A stretch of 64,000 bases of DNA from Saccharothrix deserti (GTDB lineage: Bacteria; Actinomycetota; Actinomycetes; Mycobacteriales; Pseudonocardiaceae): contig NZ_ML775959.1 of assembly GCF_009769385.1 (NCBI RefSeq), positions 491,799 through 555,798 of the forward strand. The letters run 5' to 3'. Below the pieces are notes generated by a model. The model saw nothing but the letters and a program-made list of their open reading frames with translations, was not told where the DNA came from and did no database searches. Positions 44,031 through 52,305 of this stretch are shown one piece after another. The translations under genes were made by a program, and so were the position numbers. Position 1 is the first letter of the stretch. The number at the start of each line of letters is the position of its first letter.

Positions 44031-45422
44031 TCAGGCGGTGGCCTTGCCCCACCGTTGGTTCGCGCCACCGGTGCAGGCCCACTGGACGAGACGGGTCCCG
44101 CTCGTCGTGCCGGCCGAGGGGACGTCGAGGCACTTGCCGCTGGCGCGGTTGACCAGTGACACGGTGGTCGCGTCGTGCTCGCGCACGGTCCACTGCTGGT
44201 TGGTGCCGCCGTGGCAGCGCCATTGCAGGACGCTCGCGCCGTCCGCGGTCGAGCTGCTGGACACGTCCAGGCAGGAGCCGGTGGCGCGGTTGAGGACCTC
44301 GACGTAGCCGCCCGGCTTGGCGCGGAGCTGCCAGTGCTGGGACTGCGCGGTCGACGCGGTCGCCTGCTGGACCGCCGAGCCCGAGGTGTCCAGCCGCAGG
44401 CCGCTGTGCTGCGCGGTGAAGGTGGCGAACGGCCCCACACCGCCCGCGGTCTGCACCACCGTGCGGATCGTGCCGTCCGGGTTGTGCTGCAGGCGGTCCA
44501 TCACGACCGACCTCTTGTAGCCACCGCCGCCCTCACGGGCGTTCTTGTGGTACGCGACGTACCACTGTCCCTGGTACTGGAAGAGCGAGTGGTGGTTGGT
44601 GTCCACGTTGACGTAGTCCAGGAGCACGCCGCGGTAGGTGAACGGACCCAGCGGCGACGAGCCGGTGGCGTAGTGGATCTGGCCGGGCCAGCCGGTCGAG
44701 TACGAGAAGTAGTAGGTGTCGCCGACCTTGTGCAGGTGCGGCGCCTCGCCGTACTGGGTCGCACCGGTCACGTCGATGTCGGTGATCGGCCCGGCCGTGG
44801 ACACCATGTCCGCGCCCAACCGGACCACCTTGGGCGTCCGCGTGCCGAAGTACAGGTAGGACGAACCGTCGCCGTCGGTGAAGATCATCGGGTCGATGGG
44901 CTCGTCGCCGACGCCTGTGTCGCGGGCGCGGTCCACCAGCGCGCTGCCCCGCGCGTCGGTGAACGGGCCGGTCGGCGACGACGAGACGGCGACGCCGATC
45001 TTGGTCCGGTCCACGGGGAGGTAGAGGTAGTAGCGGCCGTTGCGCTCGGCCGCGCCGGGAGCCCACGCGTACTGGCTCGCCCAGGAGAAGCCCGCGATCG
45101 AGAAGATGTCGCCGTGATCGGTCCAGTCCACCAGGTTCGCCGACGAGTAGGACCGCCAGGACCGCGAGTCCCAGTAGGTGCCGCTGTTGGTCTGGTCGTC
45201 GGTGACGTAGAGGTGCACCCGCCCGTTGAACACGTGCGCCGAGGGGTCCGCGATGAAACGGTCGGGGACGATCGGGTTGGCGGCGCTCGCCGACTGCGCG
45301 CCGGCCACCACGGAGCCCGCGAGCAACCCGGCGACGACCACGCCGCGCAGTGCACCCTTGCGCCTGCCGCGTGCAGGTCGCGGGCGCGAGGGACCAACGT
45401 GTGACGTGTCGATGGTGATCAC
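44031..45422 (-). CDS. secreted GH43-type arabinan hydrolase with ricin-B (CBM13) lectin
   Basis: A 463-residue exported enzyme. The signal peptide runs to about residue 47 (VVVAGLLAGSVVAGAQSASA). GH43 five-blade propeller blocks follow: VPDRFIADPSAHVFNGRV (catalytic base Asp), EPIDPMIFTDGDGSSYLYFG and a Glu in QYGEAPHLHKVG. The C-terminal 125 residues are a ricin-B trefoil (SGLRLDTSGSAVQQ, GSCLDVSSSSTADGASVLQW and GKCLDVPSAGT) for carbohydrate binding. The predicted targets are arabinan or arabinoxylan. GTG 45422 is the likely start. Confidence 0.88.
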   Translation of the reverse strand: MITIDTSHVGPSRPRPARGRRKGALRGVVVAGLLAGSVVAGAQSASAANPIVPDRFIADPSAHVFNGRVHLYVTDDQTNSGTYWDSRSWRSYSSANLVDWTDHGDIFSIAGFSWASQYAWAPGAAERNGRYYLYLPVDRTKIGVAVSSSPTGPFTDARGSALVDRARDTGVGDEPIDPMIFTDGDGSSYLYFGTRTPKVVRLGADMVSTAGPITDIDVTGATQYGEAPHLHKVGDTYYFSYSTGWPGQIHYATGSSPLGPFTYRGVLLDYVNVDTNHHSLFQYQGQWYVAYHKNAREGGGGYKRSVVMDRLQHNPDGTIRTVVQTAGGVGPFATFTAQHSGLRLDTSGSAVQQATASTAQSQHWQLRAKPGGYVEVLNRATGSCLDVSSSSTADGASVLQWRCHGGTNQQWTVREHDATTVSLVNRASGKCLDVPSAGTTSGTRLVQWACTGGANQRWGKATA

Positions 45423-45537
45423 TTCCGTCCTGGTGGTTCAGGTGCGAAAGGCGGCGTGATCAACAGGCTAGAGATCCGGAGAGGCTCGCCGAAACCCCCG
45501 ATCGAACGTGCCGTGCGCCGGCTTGTTGCTTGTAGGC

Positions 45538-45882
45538 CCGCCGTGCCGGGCGCTGCCTGTCGGAGGCGGTGCTCAGTGACCGGCTCCGGAAGTTGACCGC
45601 GACGGGCATCATGCGGCCCGTCCCGTACCGGGAGCCGGGCAGCCGCTCCCGCAACGAATACCGCCTGACCCGAAAGGGCTGGACCTGTGGCCCGTGGTGG
45701 CGGCGTTGAGACAATGGGGCGAGACGTACGCCGGCGAGCCGGAGGGGCCGGTCATGGACATCCGCCATGACGAGTGCGGAGCCCCGGTGCGTGTCGTGGT
45801 CGAGTGCACCGCCGGTCACGCCGCCCTGCCGCCTTCCGAGGTCACCGCCCGGCCCGGTCCGGCGGCCCGACCCCGGGCGTGA
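45538..45882 (+). pseudogene. HxlR-family regulator fragment, frameshifted
   Basis: Two frames carry one HxlR C-terminal half: EAVLSDRLRKLTATGIM, then RNEYRLTRKG, and after one missing base near 45681, DLWPVVAALRQWGETYAGEP. It continues MDIRHDECGAPVRVVVECTA to the stop at 45880. The N-terminal part including the Cys-containing opening and first helices is gone; a stop codon stands just upstream. It is a decayed regulator. Confidence 0.75.
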
Positions 45883-45920
45883 CCTCCACGCGCTGAGACC
45901 GCACGCTCGCCGCACGGAGC

Positions 45921-45968
45921 TGGCCCGGTGACGATGGTGGTCTGGTGGCGGTAGTCGATCTTGGTCAT
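45921..45968 (-). pseudogene. 5' stub of a short-chain dehydrogenase gene
   Basis: From ATG 45968 the minus strand encodes MTKIDYRHQTTIVTG, the exact opening of many SDR enzymes (first strand and Gly-rich start), then turns to unrelated sequence. It is divergent from the TetR gene across an inverted repeat, so it is likely that the regulator's former target gene was cut off. Confidence 0.55.
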
Positions 45969-45973
45969 GTCAT

Positions 45974-46003
45974 ACACTCTAGGCACACTCGTGCACTGAG
46001 TGT
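45974..46003. promoter_or_regulatory. inverted-repeat operator upstream of tetR-like gene
   Basis: ACACTC (45974-45979) and GAGTGT (45998-46003) face each other with an internal GCAC-ACTC-GTGC repeat. It sits between the divergent TetR gene and SDR stub. Confidence 0.55.
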
Positions 46004-46041
46004 AAATTGCTTCATTGGGTGAATCTCCGTACCGTTGGTGC

Positions 46042-46632
46042 ATGGCCCGGAAACCGACGCCTCTGCGTGAGCAGACCCGCACCGTGGTCCGCTCCCTGCT
46101 CGCCCGGACCGCTGTCGAGCTGTTCGCCGCCAAGGGGTACGACGACACGACGCTCGACGAGGTCGCCGCGGCCGCGGGTGTCTCCCGACGGACCCTGTTC
46201 AACTACTTCCGCAACAAGGAGGACCTCGCGCTCGGCGGCCTGTCCGAACAGGGCGAGCTGATCGCCGCGCGCTTCGCCGAGCGCCCGGCCGACGAGGACG
46301 CCTGGGCGTCACTGCGCGCGGCGTTCCAGGTGCTCGAAGAGATCGGGATGACGGCCGAGCGGCGGCTCGAGATGATCACGCTGCTGTTCGGGAACGAGGC
46401 CCTGCGCGCCGGCCACGCCGAGAAGCAGGCCCGCTGGCAGGACCTGCTCGCACCGCTGATCGAGCCGCGGTTGCCCGACTCCGACCGCCGCGCCCTGCAG
46501 GCGCGCGCGATCGCGGCCGCGGCGATCACCTGCCTCCAGGCGGCGAACGAGGAGTGGGCGCGCCTGGGCGGACAGGTCGACCTGTTCGACCTCTACGACA
46601 CCGCCGTGCGAGCCATCCGCCGCCCCGCCTGA
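46042..46632 (+). CDS. TetR-family transcriptional regulator
   Basis: A 196-residue regulator. The N-terminal HTH is typical (TAVELFAAKGYDDTTLDEVA, AAGVSRRTLFNYFRNKEDLA). The C-terminal helical ligand domain includes EMITLLFGNEALRAG and AITCLQAANEEWARLGG. ATG 46042. The likely target was the divergent SDR gene now reduced to a stub, so the regulator may be orphaned or only autoregulatory. Confidence 0.88.
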   Translation: MARKPTPLREQTRTVVRSLLARTAVELFAAKGYDDTTLDEVAAAAGVSRRTLFNYFRNKEDLALGGLSEQGELIAARFAERPADEDAWASLRAAFQVLEEIGMTAERRLEMITLLFGNEALRAGHAEKQARWQDLLAPLIEPRLPDSDRRALQARAIAAAAITCLQAANEEWARLGGQVDLFDLYDTAVRAIRRPA

Positions 46633-46743
46633 AACCCGGCCCCGCCGGCCCCCACAGCGCGACGAGCCAGAACGACACCAGGCCCGCCGCTGTCTTCGGC
46701 GACCGCGGAAAACCTGTGCCGCTCGAAAAGTCATCGCCGCAGG

Positions 46744-46942
46744 TCACGCGGCAGGTTTGTACTCGTTGACGAGTCCGCCCATGATCCGGGTGCGAAGGAG
46801 TCCGCGGGTACCGAGATCGTGCACTGCGGTGGGGTGCTCCTGGGCTTCGGGCGGTAGTTGGAAGCGCACCAGCCCCGGCAGCGGGAACTGCTCACCTTCC
46901 TGTTCGGAGCCTGCCGCGTTCGGGAGCGGCGTTCCCCTTCCG
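46744..46942 (-). pseudogene. C-terminal coding remnant, unknown (transposase/integrase-like?)
   Basis: The minus strand reads PLPGLVRFQLPPEAQEHP, then VHDLGTRGLLRTRIMGGLVN and EYKPAA before a stop at 46744-46746. The sequence is clearly protein-like, but no start or full domain is present. The GGLVNEY-type ending is reminiscent of mobile-element proteins, which I cannot confirm. Confidence 0.45.
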
Positions 46943-47935
46943 CTACCGCCGATCCGGTTCGGCGGCGGGTCGCCTGCCGCGCATGACGGGTTCCTCGATG
47001 TACCGCCAGCTCAGTGCCGCGGCGATGATCGTCAGCACCGCGGCCAGCGGTCCGGCGACCGCACCGAGCGAGGGGCGCAGCCACAGGGTCAGCGGGTAGT
47101 TCCACAGGTAGGCGCCGTAGGACAGGGTTCCCAGCATCGCCAGCGGACGGGAGAACCGTCCCAGGTTCTGCCAGTGCGACCAGGAAAGCAGCAGCACCGC
47201 CGTGCACCCGGCGATGGCAGGACCCCCGATCAGGTAGGTCAGCTCGTGGCCGCGCAACGGCACGACCGACAGCACCGCCAGCGCCACGAGCGCCACCGGC
47301 ACCGCCCAGCGCGGCACGTGCCTGCCACGCAGGCGGGTCGCGGCGCCGATCACGAAGCAGACGAACCACGATGTCGGCAGCGCGTAGGCGTTGTCGGCGT
47401 TCGGCCACAGCCAGATCAAGGTCGCGACGCAGGCGGTGAGTGCGGCCAGACCGGTGGCTACCAATGCCACACCGACCCTGCCGCGCACCCAGGCGAACGT
47501 CAGCAACGCGGGCCAGAGCAGGTAGAACTGCTCCTCGGTGGCCAGCGTCCAGCCGTGGAACGCCGCCGCGCTGACGCCGCCGATCGGCAGGTTGCCGGTG
47601 AACGTCAGCAACACCGCCGCGGTCAGTGGCAGCCGGTCGCGGTCGCCCAGCGGGTCGAACACCCACGTCACGACGGCGAACACCAGCACCAGCGCGACCA
47701 GCGCGGGCAGCAGCCTGCGGGCCCGGCGCAGGTAGAACCGCCGGTAGTCGACCTTTCCCGTGCGCTCCAGCTCCTTGGCGAGCACGCCGGTGATCAGGTA
47801 GCCGCTGAGCGTGAAGAACATGACCACGCCGACCACCCCGGCGCCGGGGAAGATGTCCGGGAAGGCGTGCCGCAGCATCACCAGCAGGATGGCGATGCCG
47901 CGCATCACGTCCAGCCCGGCGATCCGTCCGCTCAC
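46943..47935 (-). CDS. acyltransferase-3 family membrane protein (VanT-like membrane domain)
   Basis: A 330-residue protein with about ten transmembrane helices. OafA/acyltransferase_3 features are GLDVMRGIAILLVMLRHAFP at the start (catalytic-type Arg and His), FFTLSGYLITG, RRFYLRRARRLLPAL and FHGWTLATEEQFYLLWP. In VanT serine racemases a domain of this family is fused to the racemase; here it is a separate gene in the same operon. GTG 47935 overlaps the ligase stop. It could acylate a cell-wall glycan or import substrate; the function is inferred. Confidence 0.88.
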   Translation of the reverse strand: MSGRIAGLDVMRGIAILLVMLRHAFPDIFPGAGVVGVVMFFTLSGYLITGVLAKELERTGKVDYRRFYLRRARRLLPALVALVLVFAVVTWVFDPLGDRDRLPLTAAVLLTFTGNLPIGGVSAAAFHGWTLATEEQFYLLWPALLTFAWVRGRVGVALVATGLAALTACVATLIWLWPNADNAYALPTSWFVCFVIGAATRLRGRHVPRWAVPVALVALAVLSVVPLRGHELTYLIGGPAIAGCTAVLLLSWSHWQNLGRFSRPLAMLGTLSYGAYLWNYPLTLWLRPSLGAVAGPLAAVLTIIAAALSWRYIEEPVMRGRRPAAEPDRR

Positions 47936-48894
47936 CTGGCCGCCGCCGAACGGATGAGCCGGTCCAGCAGGTCCGGGTAGGACAGCCCGGCGGCGGCGAA
48001 CATCTTGGGCACCTGTGATTGGGCGGTCATGCCCGGCATGGTGTTGACCTCGTTCAGCACGAATCCCTCGTCGGTCAGGAAGAAGTCGACCCTGGCGATG
48101 TCCCGGCAGCCGAGCACCTCGTACACGCGCAGCGCCGCATCGCTCAACGCCTTCGCCTCGACATCGGTCAGCGGGGCCGGAATCACGAAGTCGGCGCTCC
48201 CGTCGTACTTGACCGTCGTGTCGAACAGGCCCGACGACACCACGATCTCCAGCGGTGGCCCGGTCCGGCGGCCTTCGTCCGGGTCGTCCAGCACCGCGAT
48301 GTCGATCTCCCGACCGGTGATGACCTCTTCGACCAGCACCCGCTCGTCCAGCTCCAGCGCGGCTTCGATCGCCGGCCCGAGGTCCTCCTCGTGCTCGACC
48401 AGGCGCACGCCGAAGCTCGACCCGGCGGCGACCGGCTTGACCACGACCGGCCCGGTGAAGTCCACAGTGGATGACCTGGTGACCAGCCTGCCGGGCGCCG
48501 TGCGCACCCCGACGGCCTCCGCGACCAGCTTGGTGGCCCACTTGTCCATCGCGAGCGCGCCCGCCCGCACCGGCGATCCCACGTACGGCACCCCGGCCAG
48601 CTCGCACAACGCGGCGAGCGTGCCGTCCTCGCCGAGCGGTCCGTGCACGAGCGGCAGGACCACGTCGCAGGTGGCCAGCACGTCCACCGCGGCGGCGAGG
48701 CTGCCCGACGTCGACGGGTCGAGCGGTTGGCCGCCCGGCCCGTGCCAGGTGCCGTCGCGGCCGATCGTCAACGACACCGCGTCGTACCTCGACGGGTCGA
48801 GCGCCGCGCGGACCGCGGCTGCGGAGGCGCAGGAGACGTCGTGTTCGCAGTTCTGCCCGCCGCCGATCACGGCGATCCGCGCCCGCTTCCTCAT
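47932..48894 (-). CDS. ddl: D-alanine--D-alanine (or D-Ala--D-Ser) ligase
   Basis: A 320-residue ATP-grasp ligase. First-substrate residues are GGQNCEHDVS (Glu) and GSSFGVRLV (Ser). The ATP-grasp core has VVVKPVAAGSSFG and RVDFFLTDEGFVLNEVNTMPGM with metal ligands. The omega loop reads FDTTVKYDGSADFVIPA and keeps the Lys-Tyr seen in D-Ala or D-Ser ligases, unlike D-lactate ligases. It is translationally coupled (4 bases) to the racemase upstream and acyltransferase downstream. D-Ser specificity cannot be read safely from sequence. Confidence 0.9.
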   Translation of the reverse strand: MRKRARIAVIGGGQNCEHDVSCASAAAVRAALDPSRYDAVSLTIGRDGTWHGPGGQPLDPSTSGSLAAAVDVLATCDVVLPLVHGPLGEDGTLAALCELAGVPYVGSPVRAGALAMDKWATKLVAEAVGVRTAPGRLVTRSSTVDFTGPVVVKPVAAGSSFGVRLVEHEEDLGPAIEAALELDERVLVEEVITGREIDIAVLDDPDEGRRTGPPLEIVVSSGLFDTTVKYDGSADFVIPAPLTDVEAKALSDAALRVYEVLGCRDIARVDFFLTDEGFVLNEVNTMPGMTAQSQVPKMFAAAGLSYPDLLDRLIRSAAAR

Positions 48895-50009
48895 CGGACA
48901 CACCGCCCCACGCGTGGACCGATGCCGGTCACGATCTCGTGCGCGATGGTGCCCGCCCAGCGCGCCCAGTCGTCCACCGTCGGTTCGCCGTCGTCACCCG
49001 GCCCGAACACCACCGCCTCGACGCCCGGCACGACCGGGTCGTCACCGACGTCGACCACTGCCTGGTCCATCGACACCATGCCGACCACCGGGCGACGCCT
49101 GCCGGCCAGCAGCACCTCGGCCCGGCCGGACACGGCGCGCCGCAGTCCGTCGGCATAGCCGACCGGCAGCAGCGCCAGCGTGGTCGCCCGCTCGGTGACG
49201 TGCGTGTGGCCGTAACCGACCCCGGTGCCCGCGGTCACCCGCCGCACCTGCACGACCGGTGCGGTGAGCCGCAGCGCCGGGCACAGCCGCGTGGTCCCGG
49301 AGGGGTCGATGCCCACCAGCCCGGCGCCGATCCGGACCAGGTCGAGGTGCGTGCCGGGATCGGTCAGCGTGGCGCTCGTGGCCGCCAGGTGCCGCACCGA
49401 CGGCCGAAGTCCGGCCTGTCGCGCCATCTCGACGCCGCGCAGCATCGCCTGTCGTCCGCCCGCGTTCGCCGGGTTCCCGGGCTCATCGGCCCGCGCGAGG
49501 TGACCCATCACGCCGACGACCCGGACGCGTCCGGCGACCTCCGCGCGCCGGGCGGCGGCCATCAACGCGAGCCAGGTGTCCGGGGCGGCGCCGTCGCGGG
49601 CCATCCCGGTGTCGAGCTGGAGGTGAACGCGAACCGGCCGCCCGGGGTGTTCGATCGCGGCGAGGTGTTCCAGACTCGGCACGCTCAGGTCGATCCCGTG
49701 CCGCCACGCCGCGGACACATCGGCATCGACCCGGTTGAGCCAGCTCAGCACCGGGGCGTCCACACCGGACTCCCGCACCGCGACGGCCTCCGCGATCGAC
49801 GTGACCCCGATCCAGGTCGCGCCGTTGGCCAGCGCGGTCGCGGTGACGGCGGCCAGGCCGTGCCCGAACCCGTCGGCCTTCACGACGGCCATCACCTCAC
49901 CCCGCGCGGTCCGGACGAACCGCCGGGTGTTGGCCGCCACCGCATCCAGGTCGACCTGCAGCTCCGGACCGGCCGACACCTGCCTGGTGCCGGCCACAAG
50001 GGCGCTCAT
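48891..50009 (-). CDS. alr: alanine racemase (possibly serine racemase)
   Basis: A 372-residue PLP enzyme. The catalytic Lys lies in MAVVKADGFGHG (about residue 44) and the second-half catalytic Tyr in TGVGYGHTHV, with the metal/substrate motif SMDQAVVDVG. Alanine racemases interconvert L- and D-alanine; some Van clusters use them on serine. The start was set at ATG 50009, overlapping the dipeptidase stop by 4 bases. The order dipeptidase-racemase-ligase supports D-amino-acid supply for an altered peptidoglycan precursor. Confidence 0.92.
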   Translation of the reverse strand: MSALVAGTRQVSAGPELQVDLDAVAANTRRFVRTARGEVMAVVKADGFGHGLAAVTATALANGATWIGVTSIAEAVAVRESGVDAPVLSWLNRVDADVSAAWRHGIDLSVPSLEHLAAIEHPGRPVRVHLQLDTGMARDGAAPDTWLALMAAARRAEVAGRVRVVGVMGHLARADEPGNPANAGGRQAMLRGVEMARQAGLRPSVRHLAATSATLTDPGTHLDLVRIGAGLVGIDPSGTTRLCPALRLTAPVVQVRRVTAGTGVGYGHTHVTERATTLALLPVGYADGLRRAVSGRAEVLLAGRRRPVVGMVSMDQAVVDVGDDPVVPGVEAVVFGPGDDGEPTVDDWARWAGTIAHEIVTGIGPRVGRCVR

Positions 50010-50617
50010 GCCGGCACAACCGCCTCGACCGGCACGTACAGGGCGTGCTCGGCGCCGGTGAGCAACGCCCAGTACCGATCGCCGTAGGACCAGTGCCACC
50101 ACTCCGTCGGGTAGTTGACCAGCCCGGCGGAGCCGAGCGCCTCGGCGAGCACCGTCCTGTTGCGACGCGCCTCCGCGTCCACGTCGGCCTCGAACCAGCA
50201 CGCTCCGTCGCTCTGTTCCGGTGTGTCGTCGACCGCGGTGCCCATCCACAACTCGGCGCCGTCGGCGCCGACGAGGGTGAGGTCCACCGCCGCGCCCGCC
50301 ACGTGCGGCGCCACGGACACCGGAGCGACGAACCTGCTCGACAGCCGCTCCAGTTCGACGGCGTCCGCGGACGGGTGAAGCACCCGCAGCTCACCGGTGT
50401 ACTCCTCGATGATCGCGCGCTGGGCGGCGACGCTGCGGTGACCCTCGATCACCTTGAAGTCCACTCCGCACGGCAGCGCCGCTCTGGCCTCGATCAGCCG
50501 CTCCGCGAGTCCCGACCGCACCAGCACGCCCGGCTCGAACGCCAGTGGCACCAGTGGATCACCGTTGTCCCGCACATGCACCGCGTGCACCCTCGGATCG
50601 GCCAGCAGGATCGTCAT
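50006..50617 (-). CDS. D-Ala-D-Ala dipeptidase (VanX-like, M15D)
   Basis: A 203-residue zinc peptidase. The family motif is APHVAGAAVDLTLV (normally S-x-H-x-x-G-x-A-x-D, here Ala at the Ser position) and EWWHWSYGD near 180 provides the catalytic Glu and third zinc His. IEGHRSVAAQ near residue 58 is also typical. VanX hydrolyses D-Ala-D-Ala so that a modified terminus replaces it. First gene of the four-gene operon; ATG 50617. Confidence 0.9.
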   Translation of the reverse strand: MTILLADPRVHAVHVRDNGDPLVPLAFEPGVLVRSGLAERLIEARAALPCGVDFKVIEGHRSVAAQRAIIEEYTGELRVLHPSADAVELERLSSRFVAPVSVAPHVAGAAVDLTLVGADGAELWMGTAVDDTPEQSDGACWFEADVDAEARRNRTVLAEALGSAGLVNYPTEWWHWSYGDRYWALLTGAEHALYVPVEAVVPA

Positions 50618-50763
50618 GCCCGGCAGGTTAAGGAAACGCCCGCACGCCGCGAAAGCCTCCGGGGCAACTTCCGATGATTTCTGGTGACTGTCTCATATGG
50701 ACTGACGCAAACCCGGCAAAGCGGTCGTGCTGCCCGTTGCGGCAGCCTCGCCATCACCAGGCT

Positions 50764-50801
50764 GTCACGTCACGTCACCGTCACGTCACCGTCACGTCAC
50801 C
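50764..50801. repeat. tandem 11-bp GTCACGTCACC repeat
   Basis: Three exact copies of GTCACGTCACC at 50769-50779, 50780-50790 and 50791-50801, preceded by GTCAC. They lie between the divergent dipeptidase and zeta-like genes and may act as a regulatory array. Confidence 0.85.
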
Positions 50802-50855
50802 AGGAAGAGTGGTCCTGGCCGTTCGCACTGCGACCGTTGCCCTGCCGCGGCCAGC

Positions 50856-51746
50856 ATGTCGACTGTGCTGAACCGTGCGTTCCGGGTCCTTCTCGCCGTC
50901 CTGACCGCGACGGTGCTGGTCGCCGCGCCCTCGGTCGCGTCCGCCGCCGTCGAACCCCTCACCGACGAGCAGTGGGCGGCGTACGTCGAAGCCCTTGACG
51001 CCGCCGTGGAGCAGGCGAAGCGGGACGGGCGGACCACCGATGTGCTGTACACCGTGAACGGTGACGGCGTGCGCTGGTTCTCGGCAAGGGTGATCCAGCA
51101 GCGCCTCGCCGCCGACGCCTTGTACGCCAAGGGTTACGAGGTGCCCGACGAGGGTCGGGCCGTGCTGACCGGCGGCCTGCCGGGCGCGGGCAAGACCACC
51201 GCGTTGACGAGCAGTCCGTTCATCGACATGTCGAAGTACCTGGTGTTGAGTTCCGACGACGCCAAGGAAGTGATGTGCGAGTACGGGATGATCCCCGAAC
51301 TCGAGGGGTTCGCGCCGATGGAGACCGCGGACCTGATCCAGAAAGAGTCCTCCCTCATCACGAGGATGGTCGCGGACCGGGCGTACCGGGAGCGGAAGAA
51401 CGTCATCTGGGACACCACGATGTCCTCGGTCGACGCGGTGGACCGGCGCGTCGCGCCGCTGCGCGAGGCCGGGTACGACGAGATCGCGGCGGTGTTCCTG
51501 GACGTGCCGATCGAGGTGAGCGTGCAGCGGGTCGACCGGCGCCACCGCGTCGGCTACGAGCGGTACCGCAACGGCGAGCGGTGCGAGGGGCGGCACGTGC
51601 CGGCCGAGTTCGTCCGCAAGCACGCCGACGCGGAGTGGGGCAGCGTGAACCGCAAGTCGTTCGAGGCGACCAAGCCGCGGTACGACCGTTGGTACTTCTA
51701 CGACTCCACCGAGCTGCCGCCCGTTCTGGTCGACCAGGGTCCGTGA
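50856..51746 (+). CDS. zeta-toxin-family kinase with N-terminal signal-peptide-like sequence
   Basis: A 296-residue protein. Residues 1-31 have a basic start, a hydrophobic core and an Ala-x-Ala site (LLAVLTATVLVAAPSVASAA), a typical Sec signal. The remainder is a zeta-toxin fold: P-loop GGLPGAGKT (106-114), SSDDAKEVMCEYG and VIWDTTMSS. Zeta toxins phosphorylate UDP-activated sugars and block cell-wall synthesis. The small coupled gene downstream could be its partner. It lies divergent from the Van-like operon. No ribosome site is clear, so a shorter cytoplasmic start cannot be excluded. Confidence 0.82.
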   Translation: MSTVLNRAFRVLLAVLTATVLVAAPSVASAAVEPLTDEQWAAYVEALDAAVEQAKRDGRTTDVLYTVNGDGVRWFSARVIQQRLAADALYAKGYEVPDEGRAVLTGGLPGAGKTTALTSSPFIDMSKYLVLSSDDAKEVMCEYGMIPELEGFAPMETADLIQKESSLITRMVADRAYRERKNVIWDTTMSSVDAVDRRVAPLREAGYDEIAAVFLDVPIEVSVQRVDRRHRVGYERYRNGERCEGRHVPAEFVRKHADAEWGSVNRKSFEATKPRYDRWYFYDSTELPPVLVDQGP

Positions 51747-51976
51747 GCGAGGTCGCCGACCTGCTCGCCGCGTTGCGCGACGGCACGCTGGACCTGGAGA
51801 CCGTGGCGCGGCGTTTTCGGGAGCGGAGTTGGCCCACCCCACCGGATGACGACCCCGTGACGACCGTGCCGGAGTCGTTCGAGGAGGTCGTGCTCGCCTA
51901 CGCACGTGGTGACCTCACCGACGAGCAGTACACGACCCTGCTGTACGCAGCCGTTTCGGCGGCCGGAGGTCCTTGA
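51743..51976 (+). CDS. small protein coupled to zeta-like kinase
   Basis: A 77-residue acidic protein from GTG 51743, overlapping the kinase stop by 4 bases. The sequence LLAALRDGTLDLETVARRFRER and SFEEVVLAYARGDLTDEQYTTLL is two short helical repeats of the kind seen in small actinobacterial proteins. It has no signal peptide. It may be an antitoxin-like or chaperone partner of the kinase. The coupling is seen directly; the function is inferred. Confidence 0.7.
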   Translation: MSEVADLLAALRDGTLDLETVARRFRERSWPTPPDDDPVTTVPESFEEVVLAYARGDLTDEQYTTLLYAAVSAAGGP

Positions 51977-52305
51977 CGTCACGTACAAGGAGCTCGGGTC
52001 CGCGATCGGGCTGAAGGACATCGAGCTGCGCAACGAAATGCGTCTGGTGCTAGAACAGCTGGCCAATGATTGCCACACGCCGGGGAGCGTCCGATGACGG
52101 CGCTGGTGATCGCCTACGCCGAAAGGCCGAGCAACGGTGAACGTGCAGCCGCTGCGGCGGAAGCCACCGCGAGTCGGTCACCACGACAGGACCCGGCCTC
52201 GACGGGGGCATCGCGGTCGCGAGCGAACTGCGCTGAAGGTCAAGCGTTCCCTGGTATGCGTTCGGGGGGCATGCCGGGCCCGATCGTGGCCTGGATCCCG
52301 GCCGG
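51977..52305. other. gap with short coding-like remnant
   Basis: Around 51976-52097 one frame reads VLDVTYKELGSAIGLKDIEL then RNEMRLVLEQLANDCHTPG, which looks protein-like (helix-turn-helix-ish) but has no proper start. The rest to 52305 shows no recognisable gene. Confidence 0.4.

Noticed and set aside
47932..48894. D-Ala--D-lactate ligase of VanA type
   Set aside because: The omega loop keeps the Lys-Tyr pair (VKYDG) found in D-Ala or D-Ser ligases, and no vanH-like dehydrogenase gene is present.
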